A DNA stretch of 64,000 nucleotides from Leptobrachium leishanense (Eukaryota; Chordata; Amphibia; Anura; Megophryidae). The DNA lies in contig CM019067.1 of the NCBI GenBank assembly GCA_009667805.1, forward strand, positions 162,273,049 through 162,337,048, given 5' to 3'. The translations under genes and the position numbers were made by a program. The notes under the pieces are model-generated. The model had not been told where the DNA came from. It was given only the letters and a program-made list of their open reading frames with translations, and made no database searches. Positions 23,543 through 33,066 of this stretch are shown here, one piece after another (position 1 is the first letter of the stretch; each line of letters begins with the position of its first letter).

Positions 23543-24847
23543 ACTGACGCGTTAACCAGATGCATATCTTTTTAATATAGGACCGCAAGGTTCACCCCTG
23601 CACTCTTCCACAATAACACAGAGGGGTTACTGTATGATGATACATGCTGGCCTGGCATTAAAGGCACAATATCTGGGTGCACTGACGCCCATTACCAGAT
23701 CAAAAACTTTTCAATATAGGACCGCAAGGTCCACCCCTGCATTCTTCCACAATACCACAGAGGGGTTACTGTATGATGATACTTGATGGCCTGGCATTAA
23801 AGGCACAATATCTGGGTGCACTGACGCCCATTAACAGATAAAAAAAACACTTTTCAATATAGGACCACATGGTCCACCCCTGCACTCTTCCACAATACCA
23901 CAGAGGGGTTACTGTATGATAGTACTTGCATGCCTGGCACTAAAGGCACAATAACTGGGTGCACTGCCATTGACGCCTGTATCAGATTCATATCCTCAGA
24001 GGGGTTACGGTGTGACGGCACTGTTGCCGACGCTAAAAGCCCAATTTTAAAGCACCTATTGTTACTTTCATCCAAAGCCTGCATAAGTTTCACAATAATT
24101 TAGCCAAAAAAACCACTAAACTTTTTATGCGCGTCCTAAAATGTCTTTTCATACAGGCTGCCGCCCAAAGCAGTTGTTTATGGATAGATTAAAGGAAAAG
24201 CATTTACCGTCATATGAAACGTTATTTTTTTGTTTTTAAGTGTTTCTATACATCCTAGAAATCCGCCACTTCACGGGCAGGTTATGGGGACCTCCTAGGC
24301 ACAATATTTGAAGGAATTTTTCTTTTTTATTCTTAACCCTTATTTCATGGAAAACTCACTGTCCCTTTAAAAACGTTTTTTTTTTTACTTTTTGTCCTTG
24401 TTTCCTGTCCCCCAGGGCACTACCCGGACCCCCATACACCTTTTATGGCAAATATGTAGCATATATGCCCTCTTAGAGGGCACTCTAAAAAACCGAATTT
24501 TCAGCCCCATTGACTTGCATGGGGGTTCGGGTTCGGGTTTGGTCCCGAACAAATGGGAAATTCGGTTCGGGCTCGAACCGAACTCGGGGAGTGTTCGGCT
24601 CATCCCTACTATCAACCGTGTACCAGACCCTGCTTGCCCCACCGATCTTGCCTCATTGCTGCCAGCCACTGATCACGGACCGTCCTGACTACTCTCTTGC
24701 TTGCTCCCTTTGTACCTCGCCATGGACTCTGACCTGCCTCAGCCAACTTACTCTCAGGTACCTCCAGTATATCCCTGCCTAAAGGGCTCTAACCACCTGT
24801 ACATGGGTCCCACCACGGCGTATGCCAGGTGCCACTCTGACAGTTAC

Positions 24848-27072
24848 TCAAAGATATAGAGGTAAAAAGATGCCAGAAAGAAGCAACTTATTCTATTAAT
24901 AATAGCCAATAATAGAAACATATTTATTGACCTTTTTAGGTAATTTCAGGATAGAGAAAGCCTTAATATTATGTATGAGTTGACTGTCCAGATAGTGATC
25001 CTGCATCCTTGTAGCAATCGGCGTTCGTTATATATAAAGTATTTCTACTCACTGGAGTCACATTTTCTTATTCTACAAAGTATGTGCCAAGTAAGCTAAA
25101 CTATTAAAATACCCTGGGCCCTACTCCAATGGAGCTGGTAGTAGCAGCTCACTGACAGATTGTGGGTGAGCAGTTATCCATTAGCATCTTGCTATTATTT
25201 GTTCTATTCCAATCAAGCTGCTCTATTAAGGAGTCACTGATCTATACCGGCAGTGATGCAGCATGTCGATGCTGTGATCGACTCCTGGAGTACATTGGAC
25301 TACTTCAAGAGAAGCTTGATAATGCATGATACCGTGTATGCAGGGTAGCTCATGGACTCCAGAAGGTTACTGGGAATTATTTGTTCCCAGCGTTCTGCTG
25401 TATACAATGAGAGAAGGTGTTGGATTACACTGCCTTCTGTACTGTAGTACAGTAGCTGGATCTTTTTAAACTGGTTATTTTTGAAGTTTAATTATATTAA
25501 TTGATTTTGCACAACCAAATATTGGAAATGCAATTCATTCATTCACTTATAAATATGCCACTTTATACATGTGATCTATTTTATAATTTAATCCAGAAAT
25601 TACACTAAAGAATATATACAAAAAAATGTGAAAGTACATTTGTCACAGAACTATTCATTCAAGTGAAGTCTAGTAAAGAACTAATAGATTACATCCTATT
25701 CATTTGTAAAAATGAAAATACAGATTTAATAATTAGGAGTAGAACCAAATTAAACATTAATCAAATGTTGTAATATTAATTATGTTACAATAAAGTGAAA
25801 ACAAAAAAAAAGTCATGTGAATGCAACATACATATTAATGTAATGGGAAATGATGTACAGTAATTGTCCGGACTGCTATAGGAATTCCCTTATTATGTGA
25901 AGTCTTTTTTGTTTTCTTTATATCATTCAAATTTTATTGTCAGTGGTCAAAATAACAGCACACAGGAAAAAAGGAAATGTGGTAGAGGGATTCAGTACAT
26001 ATTTACCATTGCCATAATACTATGATACCATTTACCATGATACATGTTTGTACAAATTCTACCGGAATTTCGACAGTGTGTTTCCATGGTGCACCAAGGC
26101 AAAGTCTTAGACCACTACTCATAGGTAAAAGACACATTGAAATCGCATTGTCTTCTAGCTTGTAAATCAGTCTCCCGACTCGAGAGGCATGCAAAAGCTA
26201 AAACAAAATGCAAACATTATGCACCAATGGGAGCCCCAGTTGATAGTTTTCAATGGGGGTCAGTGACCTTGTAAGACTGAATCCACCATGCAAAGATTGG
26301 AGGTAATAGTGAAGTTGCAGCTGAAATGTACCATAGGAGGCATTTGTCCTTCACTTTAAAGTATTCAAAAAAAGAAAAAAAAATAGTGAGTCGGAGAGGA
26401 AAATACTTAAGGCAAATTAACACAACTCAGAAGTCTTGGAGAAGAATTGTTCCATTCAAATTCTAGCAGAAGAACCCCCAAAAGAGCAATAAACACACTT
26501 CATACAAAGAGGCTGACAGAAATGGAAAACCCCCATGCAACCCATAAACCCAATCGTTCCCCATTCCCACCATAAGCAATTAAACACATTGTGTTAATAG
26601 GAACTGTTGCGGGGACATCAAGATCTTCGTAGTGTGAAAGCAGAGAAACAGGCAGAGTCCCATTAGGGTCACCATTCTGCCTGAGACCCCCTACCAAGAG
26701 GAGCATTCTCTACACCTCCTTCCTAAGAAGGAGGTCCAATGAGAACTTCAATAGCATTAAAATAAGATGGAGTTAAAAAGAATAAAAGGGTAGGTAAAAA
26801 AAGAGTTAGCTGACTCCTCCTCAACCCCTCACTAAGGCAGGATGTGTGCTAAAGGGTGCAGGCATCTCTTGACCTCTATGTGCACATGCATGAAAACCTG
26901 GGGGGAACAAGTGACCGACCAGCCTTGGAGTGTGCCAAGGCCTTGTGGACAGCCTTTAATCTCCAAGTATTTGAATGTGCAGATAGGGAAAAGTCCAGGT
27001 GGTGGCACAGTGCAGGGGGGGATCTGATGTCAGTTTGATCAGAAGGAGAACAGGAAATCCCATTACTTACAT
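24848..27072. other. Unique-looking DNA, nothing recognised
   Basis: No conserved protein motif, RNA gene or clear transposon end is visible. Open frames are short and low in complexity. The stretch ends at the duplication of the next solo LTR. Confidence 0.55.
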
Positions 27073-27077
27073 ATAAT

Positions 27078-27806
27078 TGTCAGGCACGCTCACGTACCTG
27101 AGGGTGGACGAACGGTAGCCCTAAGTGAAAACAGGAGCCTCGAGTACGTAGAAGAGAAACCAGTCCTTGTAGTGGCTGGGTTAACACAAATAATGAGGGC
27201 TGCCCTGTCTTCAGGCCAACACCAACCAAGGGTACGTAACGCAGTGCCGGTAAAGCAAGATAGAGTCACAATGCGGTACCAGTCCTTATAGTGGCTGGGT
27301 TTCGCACAAACAGGAGGTGAACCTATAAGGCAGGGACACAAGGAGGACAGGAACCAGTCCTTAGAGTGGCTGGTGTAAACGCTGGTAAGCCAGGAACGTA
27401 TATCAGAAAGCCAAAGGGTATAGGCGAAAACAGAGTCGAGTAACAAGCCGGGTCAAGGGGTATAGAGGTACACAAGTCGAGAGAGATAGCCAGGTCATAC
27501 ACAGTAAGTCAAATAGTGAAATAAACGAGCACTTAAGGGTCAGACAGGCAAAACCACGAAAGGGCACTGAGGAATGGGAAAAGCAGGTTTAAATCTGGCG
27601 CCTTGCCTGCTGATTGGTCCGTCGCGGTCACATGGGGATAGGTGACGTCGCGCCGGGAGGGCTAAATCCGGAACCGCCGGCGGCGCGCTCGCATACACGC
27701 CACGCACAGGATGCGAAGAGGACGCCGACCCCGGAGCCGGGAAGGAGGACGCCGGGTCGGCGGCCTGGCGGGACGCCGGGTCGGCGGCGCCCGCTGAGCC
27801 CTGACA
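27078..27806. mobile_element. Solo LTR, 729 bp
   Basis: The unit starts TGTCAGGCACGC and ends GAGCCCTGACA, with ATAAT on both sides (27073-27077 and 27807-27811). The 5-bp duplication and the TG...CA ends mark a solo LTR. It contains a repeated motif CCAGTCCTT(A/G)(T/G)AGTGGCTGG at about 27160, 27280 and 27355. The last 200 bp are GC-rich with repeated GACGCCG. No internal coding region of the parent retroelement is nearby. Confidence 0.75.
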
Positions 27807-27811
27807 ATAAT

Positions 27812-28635
27812 ATGTTATGGCCGTCAACACTGTCCACTCCAGTGCTTTAGAAATGTATTTCATGTTGAAACCAGTCTTTCTTGGGGGAACCAAACGGTCA
27901 GGGAACATGTGGAAATGTGCATCTGGAATGTTGAGCGACATTCAGGGTGACATCGGAAAATAGGAACACAAAGATAGGCTGTGCTTCTATCGCTCATTGC
28001 CGCATGTGAGAGATTGTAAGGTCCATTTGGCCTTCAGAGTATATTGGAAGAGGTAATTAAACAGTTCCAAACACCTCTGTGTGGTGATTAAAATATGCCC
28101 AAACAGGCGTTCATGATGTGTTGTTATTTTAAAAGAGACGGGACCCCTTCAATGATAGCTTGGATGTTAGCCAAAGCATCCAGCAACTAGATGTGTGCAC
28201 TCGTCCTGCCAGTAGACTTACAAAGCCACCAGGGAAGACACAGCCTGATAACACAGGCGCCAAGGCAAGTATGGTCAGTGTCTGCATAAAGCTGTCCGTC
28301 AGTGTGCTTGGGTGGAATTACTGAGCAGTGCCAGGGATGGAGACCTGCATAGTTCCCTGATTTGTCTGAACCTTGGTGGTCTCTGGAGTCAGTGAAGCAT
28401 AATGAGGTAGAAGATATGCTATAGCTCCTCCCGCATGCATCCAATTTAGCTCATGGTCAAACCAGGCCCCCCCGTGAAGTCTATTTTAAATATCCAGTCT
28501 GCCTTTGACACATGCTATTTCCAATCCAACACTGAACTAGATAGAAGGGTCTCATGGGAGAAGTGAATGTGTGCAGCAAAGAAAGAGTGTGTCTCTCTCC
28601 AAAGTGCAAAGGTAAGGGCTGCAATATGCAGACAT
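27812..28635. other. No recognisable feature
   Basis: No protein motif, repeat array or transposon terminus that I can support. Confidence 0.5.
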
Positions 28636-28639
28636 AATA

Positions 28640-28760
28640 GCCAGTTGCGTCACTAGGGTTGGTGTCACCCGGTGCGGTAACTTATGGTGTCACCCCCCCT
28701 CCGAGTTTTACAGTTTTTTTTCTAACTATTTTTACTCATAAATCAGTATTCCCATATAAC
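28640..28760 (+). repeat. Possible interspersed-repeat end
   Basis: The stretch TTGCGTCACTAGGGTTGGTG followed by TCACCCGGTGCGGTAAC looks like the terminus of an abundant repeat, but no matching second end or duplication was found in the window. Low confidence. Confidence 0.25.
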
Positions 28761-28829
28761 ACTGAATGCTCATAATACACGGCGCACATTACTGTGAGGT
28801 TTATTGCTGTGGAGCTATGCTCATACACA

Positions 28830-28955
28830 AATTTTCCTCAAAAGTCCAAATAGAGAAGTAATGGTTAATCTGTTCAGAGACACCGAACTGCAAAGAAATG
28901 TCCTGATGTCCAGTGTTTTCATTTGGCAGGTTTATTCAGTGTGAACGAACACTTA
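28830..28955 (+). mobile_element. Older Harbinger-like copy, left piece
   Basis: Blocks AATAGAGAAGTAATGGTTAA and GGCAGGTTTATTCAG match the interior of the 901-bp element that follows. The right piece resumes after 29856 with CATAGG and TATCTTTTAGGCATTTTT. The younger element therefore appears to have inserted into an older member of its own family. Confidence 0.5.
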
Positions 28956-29856
28956 CAGGGTTATTCAAAGAGCTCCGAATTGGAGCCAAAAGGTAACCGA
29001 ACACAGAATTTCAGCGTTCAGTTACCTTTCCTGGCCATTCGGCTATCCAGAGCATAGGCAATTCGCCAAATCCTGGCGAATTGCCTGCACATGCGGTGGC
29101 TGTTCGTTGCCTGTTCGAGGGCAGTGAATCCCCATAGAGAAGCAATGCTTCGTCTATTCAGAGGGCAAAACCCAGCAGTGAAAATTTGCCGAATTGTCCT
29201 GCCATTCGGTGGTTTAATTTTGCAGGTTTATTCATGCGAATCCCATAGGCTTCAATGTTAAAAATATTCCTGTTTTTATTCAATATCTAAGAAACCATTG
29301 ATTATAATATTCTGCAGTAAAGAGTCTCTTTATCTTTAGATTTTATAGGACCTTTTAGGCATTTTTGGGGATTTTTTTGCAAACATTTTTTTTCGTTTTT
29401 TTTATCATTTTTTTCTTTTTTCTATAACAGCACTTTTTATTATCATTCATTGGACCTCATATGTGAATTTCAGACATTTTCGCTCAGTAGTTTGTTTGCA
29501 AACAGCGTTTCACTTTTCAAACATTCAAGCGTACTGTTTTTTTATTTTCTTCACCTCCTTCATCTGCGGTGTTGATTTTTTCCGGCGGCTGCTCTGCGCT
29601 GTGATCGGCTCCTGCTCGAGTGTCTTCGGCGGGTTAATCCAGATGTTTTTGCGGGTTTCGGTGTGCGTTCGCCCTCGTTTTGCGGTGAGTTTTCAGCGGG
29701 TTTGTGGCGATTTTTCCCTGCATTACGGCAGCCCTGTGCTGCTTGCTGAATACAACGCAGGGTCGCCGAAATGAGATCGCCAAATCGCACCGAATTGAAG
29801 AGAACGAAAAGTCACCGAACGTGCGGTGGCTTTTCGATTCTCTTTGAATAACCCTG
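28956..29856 (+). mobile_element. Harbinger-like non-autonomous element, 901 bp
   Basis: The ends are CAGGGTTATTCAAAGAG and its exact reverse complement CTCTTTGAATAACCCTG. Length and interior match the copy at 41692-42592. The left flank is TTA but the right flank is CAT, so the duplication is not conserved here. Two GC-rich stretches (GATCGGCTCCTGCTCG) near 29600 give reading frames, but these differ between copies and are not protein genes. Confidence 0.75.
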
Positions 29857-29897
29857 CATAGGTTATTTTTTTAGTATCTTTTAGGCATTTTTTTTAT

Positions 29898-30119
29898 CCT
29901 ATTCAAGCTCAAGATAGACGCCCATGGATTTTTATATGGTCAAAAAATCCAAGAAAAAACCAGGTGGAATGCTGGAACTCGTTCCTGGATCAGATGCTGG
30001 AAATCATGCTGTGATCTCCAGCATCTGATCCAGGAACGAGTTCCAGCATTCCACCTGTTTTTTTCTTGAATTTTTGACCATATAAAAATCCATGGGCGTC
30101 TATCTTGAGCTTGAATAGG
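29898..30119. repeat. Near-perfect 222-bp palindrome (foldback)
   Basis: The arms of about 105 bp are almost exact reverse complements, from CCTATTCAAGCTCAAGATAG to CTATCTTGAGCTTGAATAGG. The centre is a loop of about 10 bp around ATCATGCTGTGAT. Differences are confined to a few bases (A-run lengths). No clear target duplication. This would form a strong hairpin RNA or cruciform. Confidence 0.92.
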
Positions 30120-30129
30120 CTCCAACGAA

Positions 30130-30635
30130 TGTGAGTTGTCATTCATTTAAATTTCTTTATGAGATTTATTACACACCAGATACGCACAGAGATTTCTTCT
30201 GTTTTTGGTTTTATATCCTTCCATTGAACATATTGTGAAGAATCACTGGCACTAAGGAGTGGGTTTCCTGAGAATATCTCGAAGAAAAAACAACCCACAG
30301 GCGTTTACCCGCTTAGAGCCAGTGTTGAGGCTCTCCCTTTGTGAGTGAACATCATATCACCATATACTGTATACACTCTATTGGTGCAGATTATCTCACA
30401 CAGAGTATTTCCGTTTTGTTTCCTCTACAAATTCTTTTATCGAGGACGTCACCATAAAGACTGCCCGACATCCCATTGCGTTTATTTTCGCGCCGACCAG
30501 ATAAGTATTTCATTCCAGTGCTCTTTCTTGGTTTGGGGGAAACCACTGATCATCTGGTTGAGCTGGGTATTGGGCGGTGTCACGAATCTGGGCGCTTACC
30601 ACTGTTTCTGTTTTGTGATTTAATACGTTCCACCC
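30130..30635. other. Unclassified, possibly repeat-derived
   Basis: Leads into the Penelope-like fragment, but no RT motifs are visible here. Some reading frames are open, without recognisable domains. GAGCCAGTGTTGAGGCTC at 30316-30333 is a small hairpin. Confidence 0.35.
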
Positions 30636-30651
30636 ATCGATCAAACTCAAG

Positions 30652-31646
30652 ATGGATTTTTACAAGCACAGTGTGAGCTTCCTGGACTGTACCATATCAG
30701 CTGCCAATGGCATGCTGCACTCATCTGTGTACAGGAAACCCACAGACAGGCCCAGCTACCTCCACAACACCAGCTTTCATCCCAACCACACCAAACAAGG
30801 CATCATCTATAGCCAGGCCATCAGGTACCACCGAATCTCCTCAGACACTGGGGACAGGGATAAACACCTGAGCAAACTGTCTGCATCATTCCAGCGGAAG
30901 GGCTACAAGGAAAGGACAATCTCTGAAAAAATCAAATCTGCCCTGAAAACACCGCGCGAACAGCTGTTGCGCTACAAAGAAAAGAAAAACACCACACAGA
31001 TCCCTCTAGTTGTTTCCTACAACCCAACTCTAGAGGAAATTCGCAAAATCATCAAAGATCTGCAGCCACTGGTCACAGAGGACCCTGCGCTCAAAGAAAT
31101 ATGCCCACAGCCCCCCTTACTGGCATTCAAGCAACCCCCAAACCTGAGGCAAAAACTGGTCCGCAGCAAACTCGCTCAGGAACAGGATGACATACAGAAT
31201 GGGACCAAACGCTGTAACAAACCCCACTGCAAACTGTGCCAACATATTTGTGACAGCAGCACTGCGCGGCACAACAACGCACTCACAACATCAAGGGATC
31301 ATTCCTGTGCACGTCAGCAAATGTGGTATATATGATCCAGTGCATGGCGTGTGATAAGGGCTGCTATATTGGTGATACCAGCCTTAAACTAAATCTCAGG
31401 ATGAACCAGCACAGACACTCCATCAGGAACCACCAGGAAAACACATATTGTACCCCAGTGGGACATCACTTCAATCTAGCAGGCCACTCCATCCAAAACC
31501 TCAGAATCAAAATCCTCAAAGGACATTTTAAAGATCAGCGGGAACGCAAAACATATGAAATGAAAATGATCACATATTTCAACAATATAAAACAAGGACT
31601 TAATATAGATTTGGGTTTTCTAACCCACTATAATAACGTCACATAA
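30652..31646 (+). pseudogene. Penelope-like RT C-terminus plus GIY-YIG endonuclease
   Basis: The first open part (30652-31335) carries SFLDCTI and VYRKPTDRPSYLH, then SFHPNHTKQGIIYSQAIRYHR, typical of the RT thumb region of Penelope-like elements. A linker with CNKPHCKLC (from residue 188) follows, the Cys-rich motif ahead of the endonuclease. A frameshift near 31290-31320 leads into the second part (ORF to 31646) with VYMIQC, CDKGCYIGDTS (the GIY and YIG blocks), a conserved Arg (R26 of that part), VGHHFNLAGHS and a Glu in YEMK. The family's RT palm motifs are absent upstream. The enzyme would nick DNA for target-primed reverse transcription. This copy is inactive. Confidence 0.88.
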
Positions 31647-31893
31647 TATTCATAATTCCTATTTTTCTGTGTCTTCCCCATACTCACTGTGTTGTGTTTT
31701 TTTTTTCCTTTCGTTCTGTCCTTTCACATTCCCCTTGAAGTGGACATGATTGCATCTTGCTTGAGACAATTAAATGTTTCCTTTCCCTCTGACCATGCCA
31801 TTTGGCGATATACAACATCTAACACCCCCAACTGTGAGCCCTGTGACTGTCCCAATGTTTAATTCTATTATTCTGATCAGTAAGTTTCTATAC

Positions 31894-31920
31894 CTGACGA
31901 AGGGAGGAATCCTTTCGAAA
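31894..31920 (+). ncRNA. Candidate hammerhead-like ribozyme core
   Basis: CTGACGA (31894-31900) is followed after a short hairpin (pairing GAAGG with CCTTTC) by CGAAA (31916-31920). CUGANGA...GAAA is the hammerhead core, and hammerhead motifs are established in Penelope-like elements. I could not identify a convincing stem I or cleavage triplet, so this may be only a core relic or chance. Confidence 0.35.
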
Positions 31921-32158
31921 GCTTGTACTTTAAATGTAACGTTAGTCCAATAAAAAAGGTATCACTACAGACTGCTATACTAGTGATTTTGGCATCTGGA
32001 CTAACACGGGCTACCTAATCTATAAGAATATAGATATATATCTCATCTATATATATATCATACCTGCCCTTACCTTCGAAGCCCTATAAATTTGCTAAAA
32101 ATAAACACAAAAAAAACAAACCACTGCCTGAGACTCTGTGCAGCCCACATGCCATCCC

Positions 32159-32216
32159 CCTCTACCTGGCTGAATGTATCTAATACATATAATTAAATAC
32201 ATTCAGCCAGGTAGAG
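32159..32216. repeat. Hairpin in AT-rich DNA
   Basis: CTCTACCTGGCTGAATGTAT pairs with ATACATTCAGCCAGGTAGAG around a short AT-rich loop. Below it, 32220-32280 has another short hairpin (CCGGGGACATTT/AAATGTCCTCGG). Confidence 0.8.
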
Positions 32217-32555
32217 AAAGAAAAAAAAGTTTTATTTTATGTTCCCGGGGACATTTAAAAATGTCCTCGGATTTTTTTTTTTTTAGAAATGTGTTGCCTT
32301 ACCTTAGCCTCTTCGTCAGTGGGGGCTCCCTGGATCCTGGTTGTGGGGGGGTCTGCCTTGGCCGCAGGTACAGTGGCTCCCTCCCTGCGCCGCCTGTCTT
32401 TGCCACATGCACAGAGGTGGCTAGCCCGCACAGTCGCAGCTCTGTCATCCGGCGGCCACATGCTCCTCAAGGGGATCCTTGGGAGGCCCCAGCAGGCTGC
32501 CCTCTACAGTGCCTGATTAGAGGACCGTGTCTGCCTGATGTTTTAGTAACAAGAA
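32217..32555. other. GC-richer stretch with open frames, no assignment
   Basis: Reading frames are open on both strands between 32174 and 32599, but no domain is recognisable and the composition is simple. It may be the interior of a non-autonomous element. Not called as a gene. Confidence 0.3.
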
Positions 32556-32559
32556 TGTT

Positions 32560-32806
32560 TTATCCCATAGGCTTCAATGTTAAAATATTCCCGTTTTAAT
32601 TCAATATCTAATAACCGTTGCTTATAATATTCTGCAGTAAAGAGTCTCTTTATTTCTCGATTTTTCTGTATTTTTTAAGCATTTTTTATATAAAAAAAAA
32701 ATCGAACTTTTGGCGAACGTCCCAAAAAGTTTGAAGTTCGCGAACTGTCGAACGGCCAATGTTCGATTCGAACGCCGAACCGATCGAATCAAACAGCTCA
32801 TCCCTA
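32560..32806 (-). mobile_element. Harbinger-like fragment fused to a solo hAT end
   Basis: 32560-32690 matches the interior of the 901-bp elements (CCCATAGGCTTCAATGTTAA, TAATATTCTGCAGTAAAGAG). 32695-32806 matches the right end of the reversed hAT at 46342: GTTCGCGAACT, GAACGGCCAATGTTCG, then AGCTCATCCCTA. Only one end of that hAT is present. Confidence 0.65.
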
Positions 32807-33066
32807 GTTGCAACATCTTTAAATTTTTGCTTATTGAATATTTTTATTTTATATTATTTTGTAAAAAATGAGGTTGCTTGCTTTTTATATGTGTAAATAA
32901 TGTGTAAATAATATATTGCTTCAAAGCAAGCTGGCTTTTTTGTTTACACTTTTTAAACCGTGGCTGCTATTTTAGGGCTGGAAATATGACTCAACCAAGA
33001 GCCAAATGACATTATTAGCAATATAGAAATGTGCAGGGAAATATTATTCAGGATATTTGCTTTTAA

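Larger units (their letters stand above)
20640..24000 (+). repeat. ~142-bp tandem array, about 16 copies, interrupted twice
   Basis: The unit contains CTCTTCCACAATACCACAGA, GGGGTTACTGTATGATGATA, GGCACAATATCTGGGTGCAC and CAATATAGGACC. Spacings measured by eye are 138-143 bp. Two unit forms alternate (AGATCAAAAACTTTTC versus AGATAAAAAAAACACTT). The array is split by elements at 22482-22929 and 23000-23542. It occupies the 3' arm after the transposase stop. Single reverse units occur in the deletion relative (45355-45560). Confidence 0.93.
13770..24608 (+). mobile_element. 10.8-kb hAT transposon with two satellite arrays
   Basis: The termini are TAGGGATGAGC on both sides, flanked by a perfect 8-bp duplication CTATCAAC (13762-13769 and 24609-24616), the hAT signature. 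Inside, in order: promoter-like 5' arm with CCAAT and TATA motifs, an 81-bp array (about 14280-17190), a BED/hAT transposase pseudogene (17309-20576), a ~142-bp array (about 20640-24000) with two nested elements, and a subterminal arm rich in TTCGGGTTCG. The transposase is in the correct orientation and belongs to the same superfamily as the ends. It is one of the largest hAT elements I would expect, mainly because of the arrays. A 1.56-kb deletion relative lies at 44783-46342. Confidence 0.92.
13520..24842. mobile_element. Solo LTR (about 480 bp) split by a hAT insertion
   Basis: The left piece (13520-13769) starts TGTCGGGG and the right piece (24617-24842) ends CTCTGACA. GTTAC flanks both outer edges (13515-13519 and 24843-24847) as a 5-bp duplication. 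Removing the hAT element and one copy of its target duplication leaves a TG...CA unit of about 476 bp, the form of a solo LTR produced by LTR-LTR recombination. No internal retroelement sequence is present. Confidence 0.75.
30636..32025 (+). mobile_element. Penelope-like retroelement, 5'-truncated 3' part
   Basis: The block starts abruptly within the reverse-transcriptase C-terminal region, continues through a linker with a Cys-rich motif and a GIY-YIG endonuclease, and then has about 380 bp of 3' non-coding DNA. 5' truncation is usual for target-primed elements. The 3' part includes a hammerhead-like core (31894-31920) and the stretch TCTGGACTAACACGGGCTAC near the end. Confidence 0.85.

Noticed and set aside
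23005..23565. Open frames rich in K, R, E and F in the CGAAAA-type element
   Set aside because: They come from CGAAAA/TTCCG repeats inside a non-autonomous element and recur at 40432 and 60152 in damaged form.
14280..24000. Direct repeats that could suggest a CRISPR array
   Set aside because: Units are contiguous 81-bp or 142-bp tandem repeats without unique spacers, inside a eukaryotic hAT transposon.
29463..29790. Possible small gene in the Harbinger-like element
   Set aside because: The collinear copy at 42181-42583 does not keep the same frame or protein; both are non-coding interiors.
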